From positions 1 to 18,436 of the forward strand of contig JAEWMZ010000112.1 of assembly GCA_023392995.1 (NCBI GenBank): a stretch of DNA of 18,436 bases, in the 5' to 3' direction. Source of the DNA: Bacillota bacterium. GTDB lineage: Bacteria; Bacillota; Clostridia; Lachnospirales; Lachnospiraceae. Under the pieces are notes generated by a model. The model had not been told where the DNA came from. It did not search any database and worked only from the letters and a program-made list of their open reading frames with translations. Each line of letters opens with the position of its first letter. The stretch's first letter is position 1. The position numbers were made by a program, and so were the translations under genes. Shown in pieces: positions 1-8,125 of the stretch.

Positions 1-535
1 CCGGAACCGTTTGGATGGATGCTAAATAGATTACCATGTGAAAGCCCAGGATTCTCCAGATTTCTATGATGCATATGCTTCTGATGGCATTTTTTGCATT
101 ACCGATAAAATCGGCAACCAAATAATCCAATCCAATAAAATGCAATACGCCATTCAAAACTCCGGTATAGGATAAAATGGACAGCCAGATAAAAGATATC
201 GCTACGGTACTGATTACATAGGGCATAAAGAAAATACTTCTTAGTGCATTGATTAATTTGCCCGCCTTATTGAGTAAGCACGCGATAAAAAGTCCCAATA
301 CATTCACTGTGATACAGACAGTTGCTGTGATTTTAAAGGTTACTCCTAACGCATTATGCAATCTTGTATCCGTTAACATACTAATGTAATTTTTAAAACC
401 TATCATATGAAATGAAGAAGAAATCCCATTCCAATTTGTCAAACTCAAGTAAAAAGCTCCTATAATCGGCACTATCATGAGAACGGTATAGATCACAAAT
501 GCCGGCAGAAGAAATAGCTTTGATTTTTTCATCAT
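1..535 (-). CDS. Sugar ABC transporter permease (MalF/UgpA type), partial
   Basis: Inner-membrane subunit of a binding-protein-dependent carbohydrate importer; the 3' end lies beyond the window, so only the first 178 codons are seen. The protein opens MMKKSKLFLLPAFVIYTVLM, a first membrane helix, followed by PIIGAFYLSLTNWNG and GFKNYISML, both typical of the MalF/UgpA branch. Two further hydrophobic segments include FMPYVISTVAISFIWL. The visible part ends just after a YLASIQTVP segment, shortly before the expected EAA loop that contacts the ATPase. The start at 535 is chosen because GGAG lies 8 bases upstream; a second ATG follows immediately. It comes 70 bp after the sugar-binding lipoprotein gene on the same strand and is separated from it by a hairpin. 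The substrate cannot be told from the sequence. A second permease probably follows outside the window (inference). Confidence 0.93.
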   Translation of the reverse strand, partial: MMKKSKLFLLPAFVIYTVLMIVPIIGAFYLSLTNWNGISSSFHMIGFKNYISMLTDTRLHNALGVTFKITATVCITVNVLGLFIACLLNKAGKLINALRSIFFMPYVISTVAISFIWLSILSYTGVLNGVLHFIGLDYLVADFIGNAKNAIRSICIIEIWRILGFHMVIYLASIQTVP

Positions 536-559
536 TTTTATCACTCCACTTTATGCAAG

Positions 560-591
560 GACGGCTTGAAGCTATTCCAGCACAAGCCGTC
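560..591 (-). other. Intercistronic hairpin between binding-protein and permease genes
   Basis: A 9-bp perfect stem (GACGGCTTG at 560-568 pairing with CAAGCCGTC at 583-591) with a 14-base loop sits in the 70-bp gap of the transporter operon. On the transcribed strand it is followed by CCTTGCAT, not a run of T, so it does not look like a full terminator. Hairpins at this place in sugar ABC operons commonly protect the upstream binding-protein message or limit readthrough (known for such operons; the role here is inferred). Confidence 0.5.
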
Positions 592-605
592 ACTGCGATA
601 TCATA

Positions 606-1949
606 TTATTTTGTGCTTAGTAAACGCTGCATTTCTGTATCCCAGGTTGCAAGTTCTTTGTCAAGATCGGCTCCGGTAAAGATATTCTGCAAGGATTTGC
701 AGGTGAAATCTTCAAAGCCGGAAGGCATAGCAGTATCACCCACCACCTTCATAATCTCAGGAACCAATTCTTTATCCTTATAATTATCAACAAATTCTGT
801 CTGAATCGGGCCCATCTCATAGGATACCGGATCCTTGGTTACGGAATAGGTTCCATCTGCCTTTAAATAATAGGTATAGATGTCTTTATTTCCGCCAAGT
901 ACATATTCACAGAATTTAAAGGCTTCTTCCTTATACTTGCAGGTCTCGGAAACTCCCCAATACTGAGGCATGGTGCAATAGGATTTTGCACCTGAGGATG
1001 CAGGTACAACAAACACGCCCAGGTTATCCGTTGTAAAGCCTTCTGAATCATAGGTTGGTGCTGCCCAGGCTCCATCCATAAACATGGCACTACTGCCGTT
1101 TTTAAACTCTTCCTGTGCTTGGGTATAGCTAAAGGACATACTTCCCTGATGATAATATCCTGCATTTACCAGATCCTGCCATTTGGATAAGGAATCCTTA
1201 ATCACTGGATCTGTCCACTTAAGTTTTCCGCTTAAGATATCTGCATTAAAATTCGGATATGCTTTCATGATATCGGAGTTAGATACACCAGTCCAATAAC
1301 CAAAGCTGGTTGCCCAGATGTCAGATGCACCTGCTCCCATGAGAGGAGTTTTTCCAGCTGCCTTCAGCTTTTCACAAACCTCTACGAATTCCTCCCAGGT
1401 AGTAGGTTCCTGCGTAATTCCAGCTGCTGCGAACTGATCTTTGTGGTAGTAGCACTGATTTCTTAAAGCTTTATAAGCAGGCACCAGTGTATGCTTGCCA
1501 AAATATGTAGCAATTGCTGTATCCTCATATTTACCAAGTAATTCTTCCGGTACTTCGGCATAAGTGCCGTCCGTGGAAGCAAGATCTACCGGGTCAATAT
1601 TAATGTCGGGCATATTTCCTGCTGCCAGCATTGTTTTTAAGAACTGAGGTCTGGAATCTCCTGTCATTAACACTTTCTCAATTTTAATTCCTGGGTTATC
1701 CGCTTCGAACGCATCAATGATATGCTGCCATACTTCAGCGGTATAATTATCTGTTTCAAATACTGCCCAGGTCAATGTAACTTCATCGCCGGAAGCCTCC
1801 GGAGCCTTTGTTGCGGTACTGGTATCTGTGGATGCTGCTGTGGAATCATTGTCTTTCCCTGCGTTATCACCGGATGCCTTGCCACAGCCTGCAAATAAGG
1901 CACTTACCATTACTAAGGTAAGTAGCGCACTAACTAGCTTTTTTTTCAT
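606..1949 (-). CDS. Extracellular sugar-binding lipoprotein, family 1
   Basis: Substrate-capturing lipoprotein of a carbohydrate ABC importer, anchored outside the cytoplasmic membrane. It is 447 residues long, normal for solute-binding protein family 1. The N-terminus is a lipoprotein signal: MKKKL, a hydrophobic stretch, then the lipobox LFAGC with the modified cysteine near residue 22. A Ser/Thr/Ala/Asp-rich linker follows, to about residue 55. The mature domain has family features: a VTLTWAVFE opening strand, a helix ending in FEADNPGIKIEKV, GNMPDINID, TTWEEFVEVCEKLKAAGKTPL, and the FKNGSSAMFMDGAW segment near the hinge. The start is backed by GGAGGG 7-8 bases upstream. It is the promoter-proximal gene, upstream of the permease, and has its own promoter-like sequence. 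The sugar is unknown. Confidence 0.93.
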   Translation of the reverse strand: MKKKLVSALLTLVMVSALFAGCGKASGDNAGKDNDSTAASTDTSTATKAPEASGDEVTLTWAVFETDNYTAEVWQHIIDAFEADNPGIKIEKVLMTGDSRPQFLKTMLAAGNMPDINIDPVDLASTDGTYAEVPEELLGKYEDTAIATYFGKHTLVPAYKALRNQCYYHKDQFAAAGITQEPTTWEEFVEVCEKLKAAGKTPLMGAGASDIWATSFGYWTGVSNSDIMKAYPNFNADILSGKLKWTDPVIKDSLSKWQDLVNAGYYHQGSMSFSYTQAQEEFKNGSSAMFMDGAWAAPTYDSEGFTTDNLGVFVVPASSGAKSYCTMPQYWGVSETCKYKEEAFKFCEYVLGGNKDIYTYYLKADGTYSVTKDPVSYEMGPIQTEFVDNYKDKELVPEIMKVVGDTAMPSGFEDFTCKSLQNIFTGADLDKELATWDTEMQRLLSTK

Positions 1950-2049
1950 TATTACCCTCCTGTTTACTTTTTGTTTTCCTTAAGGTACTTTAACTATATA
2001 ATACTCTTATGGAAGATACAATTTTAAGATTTATACTTTTTTCTCTTAT

Positions 2050-2077
2050 ATTATACTTAGTGAAATTAATCGATCAA
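2050..2077 (-). promoter_or_regulatory. Promoter for the sugar transporter operon
   Basis: On the minus strand: -35 TTGATC (2072-2077), 16-base spacer, -10 TATAAT (2050-2055), about 100 bases upstream of the binding-protein start. The -35 box is within TTGATCGATTAA, an imperfect palindrome with one mismatch that could be a regulator site. The promoter is read from consensus only. Confidence 0.5.
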
Positions 2078-2150
2078 TCAATTATCAGTACTTAGCTATA
2101 AGCCAGAGTGAGTATAGCGCGTTGTCCAAAACGGGAAGATTAATTACGTT

Positions 2151-2180
2151 AAAAAGCTCTGCCGTGTAAAACGGCAGAGC
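2151..2180 (-). terminator. Rho-independent terminator of the DUF1349 gene
   Basis: Perfect 10-bp stem (GCTCTGCCGT at 2156-2165 with ACGGCAGAGC at 2171-2180), 5-base loop, followed on the minus strand by TTTTT (2155-2151). It separates the DUF1349 gene from the sugar transporter operon; the rest of the 1950-2275 gap holds only the transporter promoter and leader. The stem resembles those at 4376-4404 and 8741-8773. Confidence 0.88.
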
Positions 2181-2275
2181 CACATAGGATTTATACGATA
2201 CTAATTTATTTTTATATAGCTTCCTTTTCCAGAATATTATTCACTTCTTATTGGTTAAATCTTTTTCTCTCCTTC

Positions 2276-2908
2276 TTAGATATGTTCCTTCCACTGACAT
2301 TCCACAAATTTAATATCAGTAAATCTTGCTTGAAAAGAGGAGCTCTCCGGGCTGCATGCATAAATGCCGATCTGGATCTCATCTCCTCCTTCAAAAAGGT
2401 GGGCGATCCGCATTTGTTTATAGTTGATACCATCATAGGAATTTTCAATGCAAAAGTCACTTTCTCGCCTGCTTAATCGATAATACATGTATTGCTGATC
2501 CGCGGTTATATCTGTCGTTGCCCAATCGGAATACCCTAGATTTGTTACTACGCTTCCAAGTCTTTGAAATTCTTCATTTTCATACTCGATCGAAGCTTTG
2601 ATCCAGTTATCACTATTCTGATAAATTATAACACCACACTGATCAAAACGATGCTTACTGTCAAACTCAGTCTTCACTAAGAATGAAAAGTACTTCTCTT
2701 CTGTCTTTATCAGCAGTGCAGGTGCATTATCATTTTGAAAGCCATAATAGGTTCTTTGCCAATAATCTGTTCCCGGGTCTGTATGAATTACAATTTCCTT
2801 CTCTTCTATCTTATATTTCTTCGGTTCATTTACCCAAAATAGTTTGTTTTTCGAAAATGTCGTATTCATGTTTAATTGTCCTTTCTCTGTTCTCTTTTCC
2901 TGGGTCAT
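2276..2908 (-). CDS. DUF1349 family protein (concanavalin A-like fold)
   Basis: Predicted soluble beta-sandwich protein of 210 residues with no signal peptide or membrane segment. After about 25 polar residues it has the DUF1349 pattern: LFWVNEPKKYKIEEKEIVIHTDPGTDYWQRTYYGF, FSFLVKTEF, FDQCGVIIYQNSDNWIKASIEYE, LGSVVTNLGYSDWATTDI, YYRLSRRESDFCIENSYDGINY, and a C-terminal IQIGIYACSPESSSFQARFTDIKF. The family includes yeast regulation-of-enolase-1-like proteins and has a laminin G/concanavalin A-like fold; a carbohydrate ligand is plausible but unproven. Start 2908 is chosen because AGGAGGT sits about 8 bases upstream; a start at the internal MNTTFSK (2869) has only a weak site. The gene stands alone, closed by the terminator at 2151-2180. 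Its proximity to the sugar transporter is suggestive only. Confidence 0.85.
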   Translation of the reverse strand: MTQEKRTEKGQLNMNTTFSKNKLFWVNEPKKYKIEEKEIVIHTDPGTDYWQRTYYGFQNDNAPALLIKTEEKYFSFLVKTEFDSKHRFDQCGVIIYQNSDNWIKASIEYENEEFQRLGSVVTNLGYSDWATTDITADQQYMYYRLSRRESDFCIENSYDGINYKQMRIAHLFEGGDEIQIGIYACSPESSSFQARFTDIKFVECQWKEHI

Positions 2909-3072
2909 TATCTTTACCTCCTTTTTTTATCCTGAGTAACATAACTATTTCCAAAAATTTGACGTTTTTTCATATCTCCTTATAAAATCAATGTTCTTTA
3001 CCAGGTTATCATCTTTTCCATATGAAATATCTTAACAAAGCCTGCTCTCCTGGTGAGAAAAAGGGACAATGC

Positions 3073-4080
3073 TTAGCGCTGGTATTCAATTTCTGTCAAT
3101 AACTTCAAATTTTCTCTTTCATAGTCATTAAAAACATCGGCCGTAAAATCTTCCGGCCGTATCGATGGCTCATACCATAATTGCCCCATAAAATAATTAT
3201 TTAAATCCTCATTCTTAAAAATATAGCCTTTCCTTGCGTAAATTTCATTTTTTGCCAGGCGCAAGACCAAGGCCGGGACATTTTCAAAATCCTGTTTCTT
3301 ATAATACTTCATATCCGTATAAAATAATGGTTCGACAACGTAAGCCACATCTTTTACGTCTCGTACATTTTCCATATAATCCGATAATTCCTTATAAAAA
3401 GAACAGCTTTCGCGGTACTGACTTTTTTCTTTTATTGCTGCCAGCATTTCATCCTCAGACCATTGGGAATAATACCTGGCATATACTTCTTGCTGTAATT
3501 CTTCTTCCGATATTTCTGATGCCGGTTCTTCTGTCTCCACCTCTTGTTCTGATCTTTTCAGCTGATATATTCCTGAAATTCCAAAACCTGATAAATTGTT
3601 TTCATCCATCTTGTAATCCTTTACTTCTATCCTGATTGCATCCTTCAGAAACTGTATATGAAGAGTTCCTGTACCTCCCCATCCATCCTCTGTAAATTCA
3701 TAATAGCTTTCATTATGATCAATTACTCCGGTAATGTTATCAATTTCCGCTATACGCTCACTCATTCCCTGCTGAGAGTATAGATATCCCTTTAAATCAG
3801 TTTTGTTTGTGATTTTTATTGAAAATTCTGTTCCACCCTGCGAAATAACCTGATCATGACCCATACCGTCCAATGTCCAAATTCCTGAATACTTCTCGTA
3901 ACTTTCATTCTCTGCACTTTCTGTACCGGATTTTTCCTCTTCCACTTGTTCCTGACTTTCCTGACTTATAGAATCGTTTGAAGGAATCTCTTGCTCCGGT
4001 AAATTATCATTTTGTGTATTCTTACATACGGTCATGATAAAACAAAGTAGTAAAATCAGGATTAAATATCTCTTTCTCAT
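3073..4080 (-). CDS. Secreted or membrane-anchored YARHG-domain protein
   Basis: Exported protein of about 335 residues, function unknown. The N-terminus is a short basic stretch and one hydrophobic helix (RKRYLILILLLCFIMTVC), so it is a signal peptide or anchor; MTVC is a poor lipobox because small residues are missing before the Cys. An acidic, Glu/Ser/Gln-rich linker (about 20-60) leads to a beta-rich domain starting YSGIWTLDG with GYLYSQQG and GTLHIQF. A second acidic linker (about 175-195) comes next. The C-terminus (about 275-325) matches the YARHG domain: YARKGYIFKNEDLNNYF, LWYEPSIRPEDF, FNDYERENLKLL; His of the signature is Lys here. YARHG domains are extracellular in the family. ATG 4080 has GGAG 6 bases upstream and is preferred over ATG 4092, whose AAGGA is too close. 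A TATAAT at 4146-4151 may be its -10 box. Confidence 0.8.
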   Translation of the reverse strand: MRKRYLILILLLCFIMTVCKNTQNDNLPEQEIPSNDSISQESQEQVEEEKSGTESAENESYEKYSGIWTLDGMGHDQVISQGGTEFSIKITNKTDLKGYLYSQQGMSERIAEIDNITGVIDHNESYYEFTEDGWGGTGTLHIQFLKDAIRIEVKDYKMDENNLSGFGISGIYQLKRSEQEVETEEPASEISEEELQQEVYARYYSQWSEDEMLAAIKEKSQYRESCSFYKELSDYMENVRDVKDVAYVVEPLFYTDMKYYKKQDFENVPALVLRLAKNEIYARKGYIFKNEDLNNYFMGQLWYEPSIRPEDFTADVFNDYERENLKLLTEIEYQR

Positions 4081-4375
4081 ATAAATCTCCATTTCCTTCC
4101 AGCCAGTATAAATTCATCCTAATGTAATATGGTATATTAACTAGTATTATATCACAAATCTTTTCCATTTCACCCCGTTTTTTTTCCTTGTAAGGTGCGA
4201 ACAACACCAATCAGTGATAGTAAATTCGCCTAACATGCCCAAAATAGAACTTAGTCAAGGACGATCTATATCATATGTCTTATTTTTTGCTCAATCATGT
4301 TTTGGATAGACCACCTATATTCAATTCGGGACTTTCACCCGTTGAAACGTGCGCCCGCTGGTTTCAACATAAAAA
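4081..4375. other. Gene-free stretch between the YARHG gene and the exporter
   Basis: No convincing gene. On the minus strand a TATAAT (4146-4151) about 65 bases before the YARHG start is a candidate -10 element without a clear -35. Bases 4152-4298 hold nothing I can name. Bases 4299-4368 look like a group II intron remnant, listed separately. The exporter terminator begins at 4371. Confidence 0.6.
4299..4368 (-). mobile_element. Possible 5' remnant of a group II intron (domain I)
   Basis: Read on the minus strand, 4368 to about 4310 holds GCGGGCGCAC, then a short spacer, then CGGGTGAAAGTCCCGAATTG. Bacterial group II introns often begin with GTGCGCCC/GGGCGCAC-type pairing, followed by a GGGTGAAAGTCCCGAA element in domain I (recalled family knowledge, not a search). 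The outer arms GTTGAAAC (4341-4348) and GTTTCAAC (4361-4368) form an 8-bp stem. The rest of an intron, including an IEP reading frame or a domain V hairpin, is not visible, so this would be a decayed or truncated copy. Alternatively it is a small hairpin unrelated to introns. Confidence 0.35.
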
Positions 4376-4405
4376 TGGCTCTACCGAATGCAACGGTAGA
4401 GCCAT
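4371..4405 (-). terminator. Rho-independent terminator of the ABC exporter operon
   Basis: A 12-bp stem (ATGGCTCTACCG at 4375-4386 with CGGTAGAGCCAT at 4394-4405), 7-base loop, followed on the minus strand by TTTTT (4375-4371, sharing one base with the stem). It lies 28 bp after the stop of the second exporter gene. Confidence 0.88.
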
Positions 4406-4432
4406 GGGACTGGGTTCTAGTCATTTTTCACC

Positions 4433-6283
4433 TTATGCGGCTTCAAACTGACTATTATACAATTCTGCATAAAATCCTTGCTTTGACAACAATTCTTCGT
4501 GATTTCCACTTTCAATGATATCCCCATCCCTCATAACCAGAATCAAATCCGCATTCTTGATCGTAGACAGCCGGTGTGCTATCACGAAGGAGGTTCTTCC
4601 TACTGTAAGCTGATCCATGGCCGCCTGCACCATTCGTTCCGTACGGGTATCCACAGAGCTTGTTGCCTCATCCAGTATCAACAGTGGTGCATTTTGTATC
4701 ATCGCTCTTGCTATTGTAATCAACTGCTTCTGACCTTCCGACAGACTTGCCTTATCATTAAGAATGGTATCATATCCTTTTGGCAGGGTCTTAATAAAAT
4801 GATGAAGTCCAACTGTTTTGCATGCTTTCACGATTTCATCCTCTGTAACGCCCTCTTTGCTGTATACGATATTATCACGTATCGTTCCTTCAAAAAGCCA
4901 GGTATCCTGCAATACCATACTAAACTGGGCATGAACATCTTCTCTGGGCACCTTATGAATCGGAACCCCATCGATGCGGATTTCTCCTCCATCAAGTTCA
5001 TAGAATCTCATAAGCAGATTTACCATAGTTGTCTTTCCGGCCCCGGTTGGTCCTACAATCGCAACCTTTTGTCCGGCTTTTATTTTAGTGGAGAAATTAT
5101 GAATAATCATTTTGTCCGGGGTATAACCAAACTTTACATTTTTGAATTCCACCTCTCCTATTACACTGGAAAGCTTCCTGGACTTGTTCGCTTCATCTTC
5201 CAATTCATTCTCGCCTAAGAATTCGAAGACTCGTTCACTGGCAGCGGCTGTTCTTTGCAGGTTATTCATCGCTTGTGCAATCTGAGAAAGAGGCTGTGTG
5301 AATAACCTAATATAAAGCATGAAGGCTACAATAACACCAAATGATATTTTTCCGTCCATGGCAAGGGCAGCCCCCACTACACATACGGCTACATAACCAA
5401 AGTTCCCGACAAAGCTCATCAGTGGCATCATCAGCCCGGATAGAAACTGAGATTTCCAGGCACTATTATATAGGCTCTGATTGCTTTTTTCAAATATTTC
5501 TGTTGCACTTTTACTTCCATTGTAGACTTTAACAACATTATGACCGGTATATACCTCTTCGATATGCCCATTGATTCTTCCCAGCTCTTGCTGCTGTTCG
5601 CCAAAATATTTCTGTGATACTTTCATAATAATCATCATGATGGCAAAGCCTATGATACTTGCACCTACTGCTGTAAGTGCCAAGATCCAATTGTTATAGA
5701 TCATCATAACCAGGGAGCCGACCAATAAAGTGACTGATGAAATCAGTGTTCCAATGCTCTGATTCAAGGTCTGACCAATTGTATCTACGTCATTGGTTAC
5801 ACGGCTTAATACATCACCAATACTTGTGGAATCAAAATATCTTAATGGAAGACGATTGACCTTTTGTGATATATCCGTTCTCATCTTTTTGGAAATCACC
5901 TGGGTGACCGTCGCCATAATTAAACTCTGTAAATAACTTAGTATAAAGGATGCAGAATAAAATATTGCCAACGTCCAGGCTATCTTCGACACCACTCCTA
6001 AATCAATACTTCCAAGAATCGGTTTTCCATTTACCATTGCCGGCAAGCCCTTCATAACCTCATTGGTTAAATCCTTTAATTTATCCGGGCCAATAATTTG
6101 CAGCACCGTTCCTGCAACGGCTGCCACTAAAGCAATGACAATCACAGGTATATATTTGTTACAATATCCTAATAATTTAGTCATTGTCGATGTAAAATTC
6201 TTCGGTTTTTCTACTGCTCCTGACATAGGACCTCTACCCATCATACCACCTGGAACAGTTTGCTTTCTTTTTTGTTCACTCAT
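4433..6283 (-). CDS. ABC exporter half-transporter, consensus-ATPase half
   Basis: Multidrug/lipid-type exporter subunit of 616 residues: a polar N-terminal extension (1-35), six predicted helices (about 40-340) and a C-terminal nucleotide-binding domain. Visible motifs: Walker A GPTGAGKT (411-418), Q-loop MVLQD (Q459), signature LSEGQ (514-518; the usual form is LSGGQ), Walker B LLILDEA with catalytic E539, and H-loop IAHR with H570. Catalytic Glu and His are thus intact while the signature is altered. That pattern fits the TM288/BmrD/LmrD side of heterodimeric exporters, working with the upstream gene product. The start overlaps the upstream stop by an ATGA tetranucleotide, and GGAGGAG precedes it, pointing to translational coupling and equal stoichiometry. 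The cargo is not predictable. Confidence 0.95.
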   Translation of the reverse strand: MSEQKRKQTVPGGMMGRGPMSGAVEKPKNFTSTMTKLLGYCNKYIPVIVIALVAAVAGTVLQIIGPDKLKDLTNEVMKGLPAMVNGKPILGSIDLGVVSKIAWTLAIFYSASFILSYLQSLIMATVTQVISKKMRTDISQKVNRLPLRYFDSTSIGDVLSRVTNDVDTIGQTLNQSIGTLISSVTLLVGSLVMMIYNNWILALTAVGASIIGFAIMMIIMKVSQKYFGEQQQELGRINGHIEEVYTGHNVVKVYNGSKSATEIFEKSNQSLYNSAWKSQFLSGLMMPLMSFVGNFGYVAVCVVGAALAMDGKISFGVIVAFMLYIRLFTQPLSQIAQAMNNLQRTAAASERVFEFLGENELEDEANKSRKLSSVIGEVEFKNVKFGYTPDKMIIHNFSTKIKAGQKVAIVGPTGAGKTTMVNLLMRFYELDGGEIRIDGVPIHKVPREDVHAQFSMVLQDTWLFEGTIRDNIVYSKEGVTEDEIVKACKTVGLHHFIKTLPKGYDTILNDKASLSEGQKQLITIARAMIQNAPLLILDEATSSVDTRTERMVQAAMDQLTVGRTSFVIAHRLSTIKNADLILVMRDGDIIESGNHEELLSKQGFYAELYNSQFEAA

Positions 6284-8040
6284 GACATCAACTCCTCCTC
6301 ACTTAACTGTGACATTGCTATTTCCTTGTACACCTCACAGGAATTCAAAAGTTCTCTGTGTGTCCCCTTTCCAACCACTTTACCTTCGTCCAGAACTACA
6401 ATCTGATCAGCATCCATAATTGTTCCAATTCGTTGTGCTACTATCAGACTTGTGACACCTGCTGTTTCCTGCTTCAGAGTAGATCGCAGCACCCGGTCAG
6501 TTTTATAATCCAGTGCTGAAAAGCTGTCATCAAAGATATACATTTCCGGCTGTCTACAGACAGCTCTGGCAATGGCCAGTCTTTGCTTTTGTCCACCTGA
6601 TATATTGGTTCCTCCCTGAGAGATCTCTGAACCATACTTCTTTTCCATATTCTCTACAAACTCTGTTCCTTGTGCAATTCTGATCGCTGCTGCAACCTCT
6701 TCTTGTCCTGGTGCTTTCTTTCCATTTTCACCATAACTTACGTTACTGCTCACGGTTCCCCGGAACATGACCGCTTTTTGAGGAACATAACCAATCTTAT
6801 TATGAAGTGCCTCCTGTGTATATTCCTTTACATTCACTCCATCCACGAGTACTTCTCCGCTGGTTGCATCATAAAATCTAGGAATCAAGTTGATTAATGT
6901 ACTTTTTCCGCTGCCTGTAGAGCCAATAAAAGCAACTGTCTCTCCCTTCTTCGCAGTAAAGCTGACATTTTCGAGCACATAATCGGAAGCTCCCGGATAT
7001 TGAAAGCTGACATTTCTAAATTCCACTTCTCCTTCCATGCCATCCCTTCCCTGCTGTTTATGCCCGTCGATAATAGCAGGGGTTGTCTCCAGCACTTCAT
7101 TGATACGCTTTGCAGAAACCGTTGCTCTTGGCAGCATTACAAATATCATGACCAACATCATAAAGGACATAATCACCTGCATTGCATACGAAGAAAATAC
7201 AACCATGTTGGAAAACAGGGTCAGTCGATCCATCGCACCTGCTCCATCAATTAAATAGGCTCCAATCCAATAGATCGCCAAGGATAAGCCGCTCATAAGG
7301 GCTGACATCATCGGCATCATAATCGCCATACCACGGTTGGTATAAAGCTGTGTAGCCATCAATTCATTATTCGCCTGCTCAAACTTCTCTTCCTGGTAAT
7401 TTTCTGCATTATATGCTCTGACAACACGTAAACCGGTAAGGTTTTCTCTGGTAACCTGATTCAAATTATCTGTCAGTGTCTGCATTCTTCTAAATCTTGG
7501 CATAACAAATATCATAATCAGCATTATGACAACTACCATAATTCCAACGGTAACTCCAGTTGCTAACGTCCATTCAAAGCCTTTTCCCGAGATTTTAGTT
7601 AATGCCCATACGGCCATAATCGGTGATTTAATTAGCATTTGTAATCCCATGGTAATCAATTGCTGTACCTGTGTAATATCATTGGTAGAGCGTGTAATTA
7701 AGCTGTCCGTTGAAAACCTATTAATTTCTTCCATTGAGAAGGAATCTACTTTCCCAAATAAAAGACTTCGGATTCTCTGTGAAAAAGAGGCTGCTATTCT
7801 AGCGGCAAAAAATCCAACTGCAATGGATGCTCCCAAACTGCCTAATGCACATAGCAGCATCTTTCCTCCCGCCAACCAAATATCTGACATCTCACTGCCC
7901 GGCGTTTGCGAGTATCTTGTAATCTCGGACATATAGTCCGGAAGCTTCAGGTCTAACCAGACCTGTATAACAATAAATATCAGACTGATGATTACTTGCA
8001 GCCATTCTGACATTTTCAATCTTTTTAATAACTTAATCAT
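6280..8040 (-). CDS. ABC exporter half-transporter, degenerate-ATPase half
   Basis: 586-residue partner of the exporter half encoded next. Transmembrane domain about 13-310, then the ATPase domain. Walker A GSTGSGKS (373-380), Q-loop YVPQ (Q421) and signature ISGGQ (480-484) are canonical. The Walker B reads YIFDDS, with Asp505 in place of the catalytic Glu, and the H-loop reads VAQR, with Gln536 in place of His. In TM287/288, BmrCD and LmrCD the same two changes mark the subunit whose Walker site is catalytically weak; its intact signature completes the active site of the partner. The partner's altered LSEGQ would complete the weak site, so the two genes match each other. AGGAGG lies just upstream of the start. 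It follows the MarR gene by 85 bp, a gap that includes a second copy of the putative MarR operator half-site. Confidence 0.95.
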   Translation of the reverse strand: MIKLLKRLKMSEWLQVIISLIFIVIQVWLDLKLPDYMSEITRYSQTPGSEMSDIWLAGGKMLLCALGSLGASIAVGFFAARIAASFSQRIRSLLFGKVDSFSMEEINRFSTDSLITRSTNDITQVQQLITMGLQMLIKSPIMAVWALTKISGKGFEWTLATGVTVGIMVVVIMLIMIFVMPRFRRMQTLTDNLNQVTRENLTGLRVVRAYNAENYQEEKFEQANNELMATQLYTNRGMAIMMPMMSALMSGLSLAIYWIGAYLIDGAGAMDRLTLFSNMVVFSSYAMQVIMSFMMLVMIFVMLPRATVSAKRINEVLETTPAIIDGHKQQGRDGMEGEVEFRNVSFQYPGASDYVLENVSFTAKKGETVAFIGSTGSGKSTLINLIPRFYDATSGEVLVDGVNVKEYTQEALHNKIGYVPQKAVMFRGTVSSNVSYGENGKKAPGQEEVAAAIRIAQGTEFVENMEKKYGSEISQGGTNISGGQKQRLAIARAVCRQPEMYIFDDSFSALDYKTDRVLRSTLKQETAGVTSLIVAQRIGTIMDADQIVVLDEGKVVGKGTHRELLNSCEVYKEIAMSQLSEEELMS

Positions 8041-8063
8041 ATTTATCCTCCTTTAGTAATACT

Positions 8064-8089
8064 ATTATAATCTAATACTGTTAGGTATT
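8064..8089 (-). promoter_or_regulatory. Putative second MarR site and weak promoter before the exporter genes
   Basis: On the minus strand AATAC-CTAACA-GTATT forms a 5-bp inverted repeat (8074-8089), and a TATAAT -10 (8064-8069) follows directly. TCTAATACTGTT (8071-8082) repeats TCTAACACTGTT (8581-8592) from the marR promoter with one change. No good -35 box is visible. Interpretation as an operator is inferred. Confidence 0.45.
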
Positions 8090-8102
8090 TGATTTTAGTT
8101 AA

Positions 8103-8122
8103 GCAGTCACTCAGGTGACTGC
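8103..8122 (-). other. Small hairpin between marR-like and exporter genes
   Basis: Perfect 8-bp stem (GCAGTCAC 8103-8110 with GTGACTGC 8115-8122) with a TCAG loop, 4 bases after the MarR stop codon. It lacks a clear T-run, so at most it is a partial terminator or an mRNA processing signal that could lower exporter expression relative to the regulator. Confidence 0.45.
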
Positions 8123-8125
8123 CTG

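Noticed and set aside
863..1165. 100-codon minus-strand frame inside the binding-protein gene
   Set aside because: Shadow frame of a clear family-1 binding protein; no RBS or family features.
4297..4518. Plus-strand frame across the 4299-4405 region
   Set aside because: Includes the exporter terminator and the end of the exporter gene in antisense; the open frame is better explained by the hairpins and the intron-like relic.
4499..5218. 239-codon plus-strand frame opposite the exporter gene
   Set aside because: Antisense shadow of a well-supported ATPase domain; His/Cys/Tyr-rich composition without known motifs.
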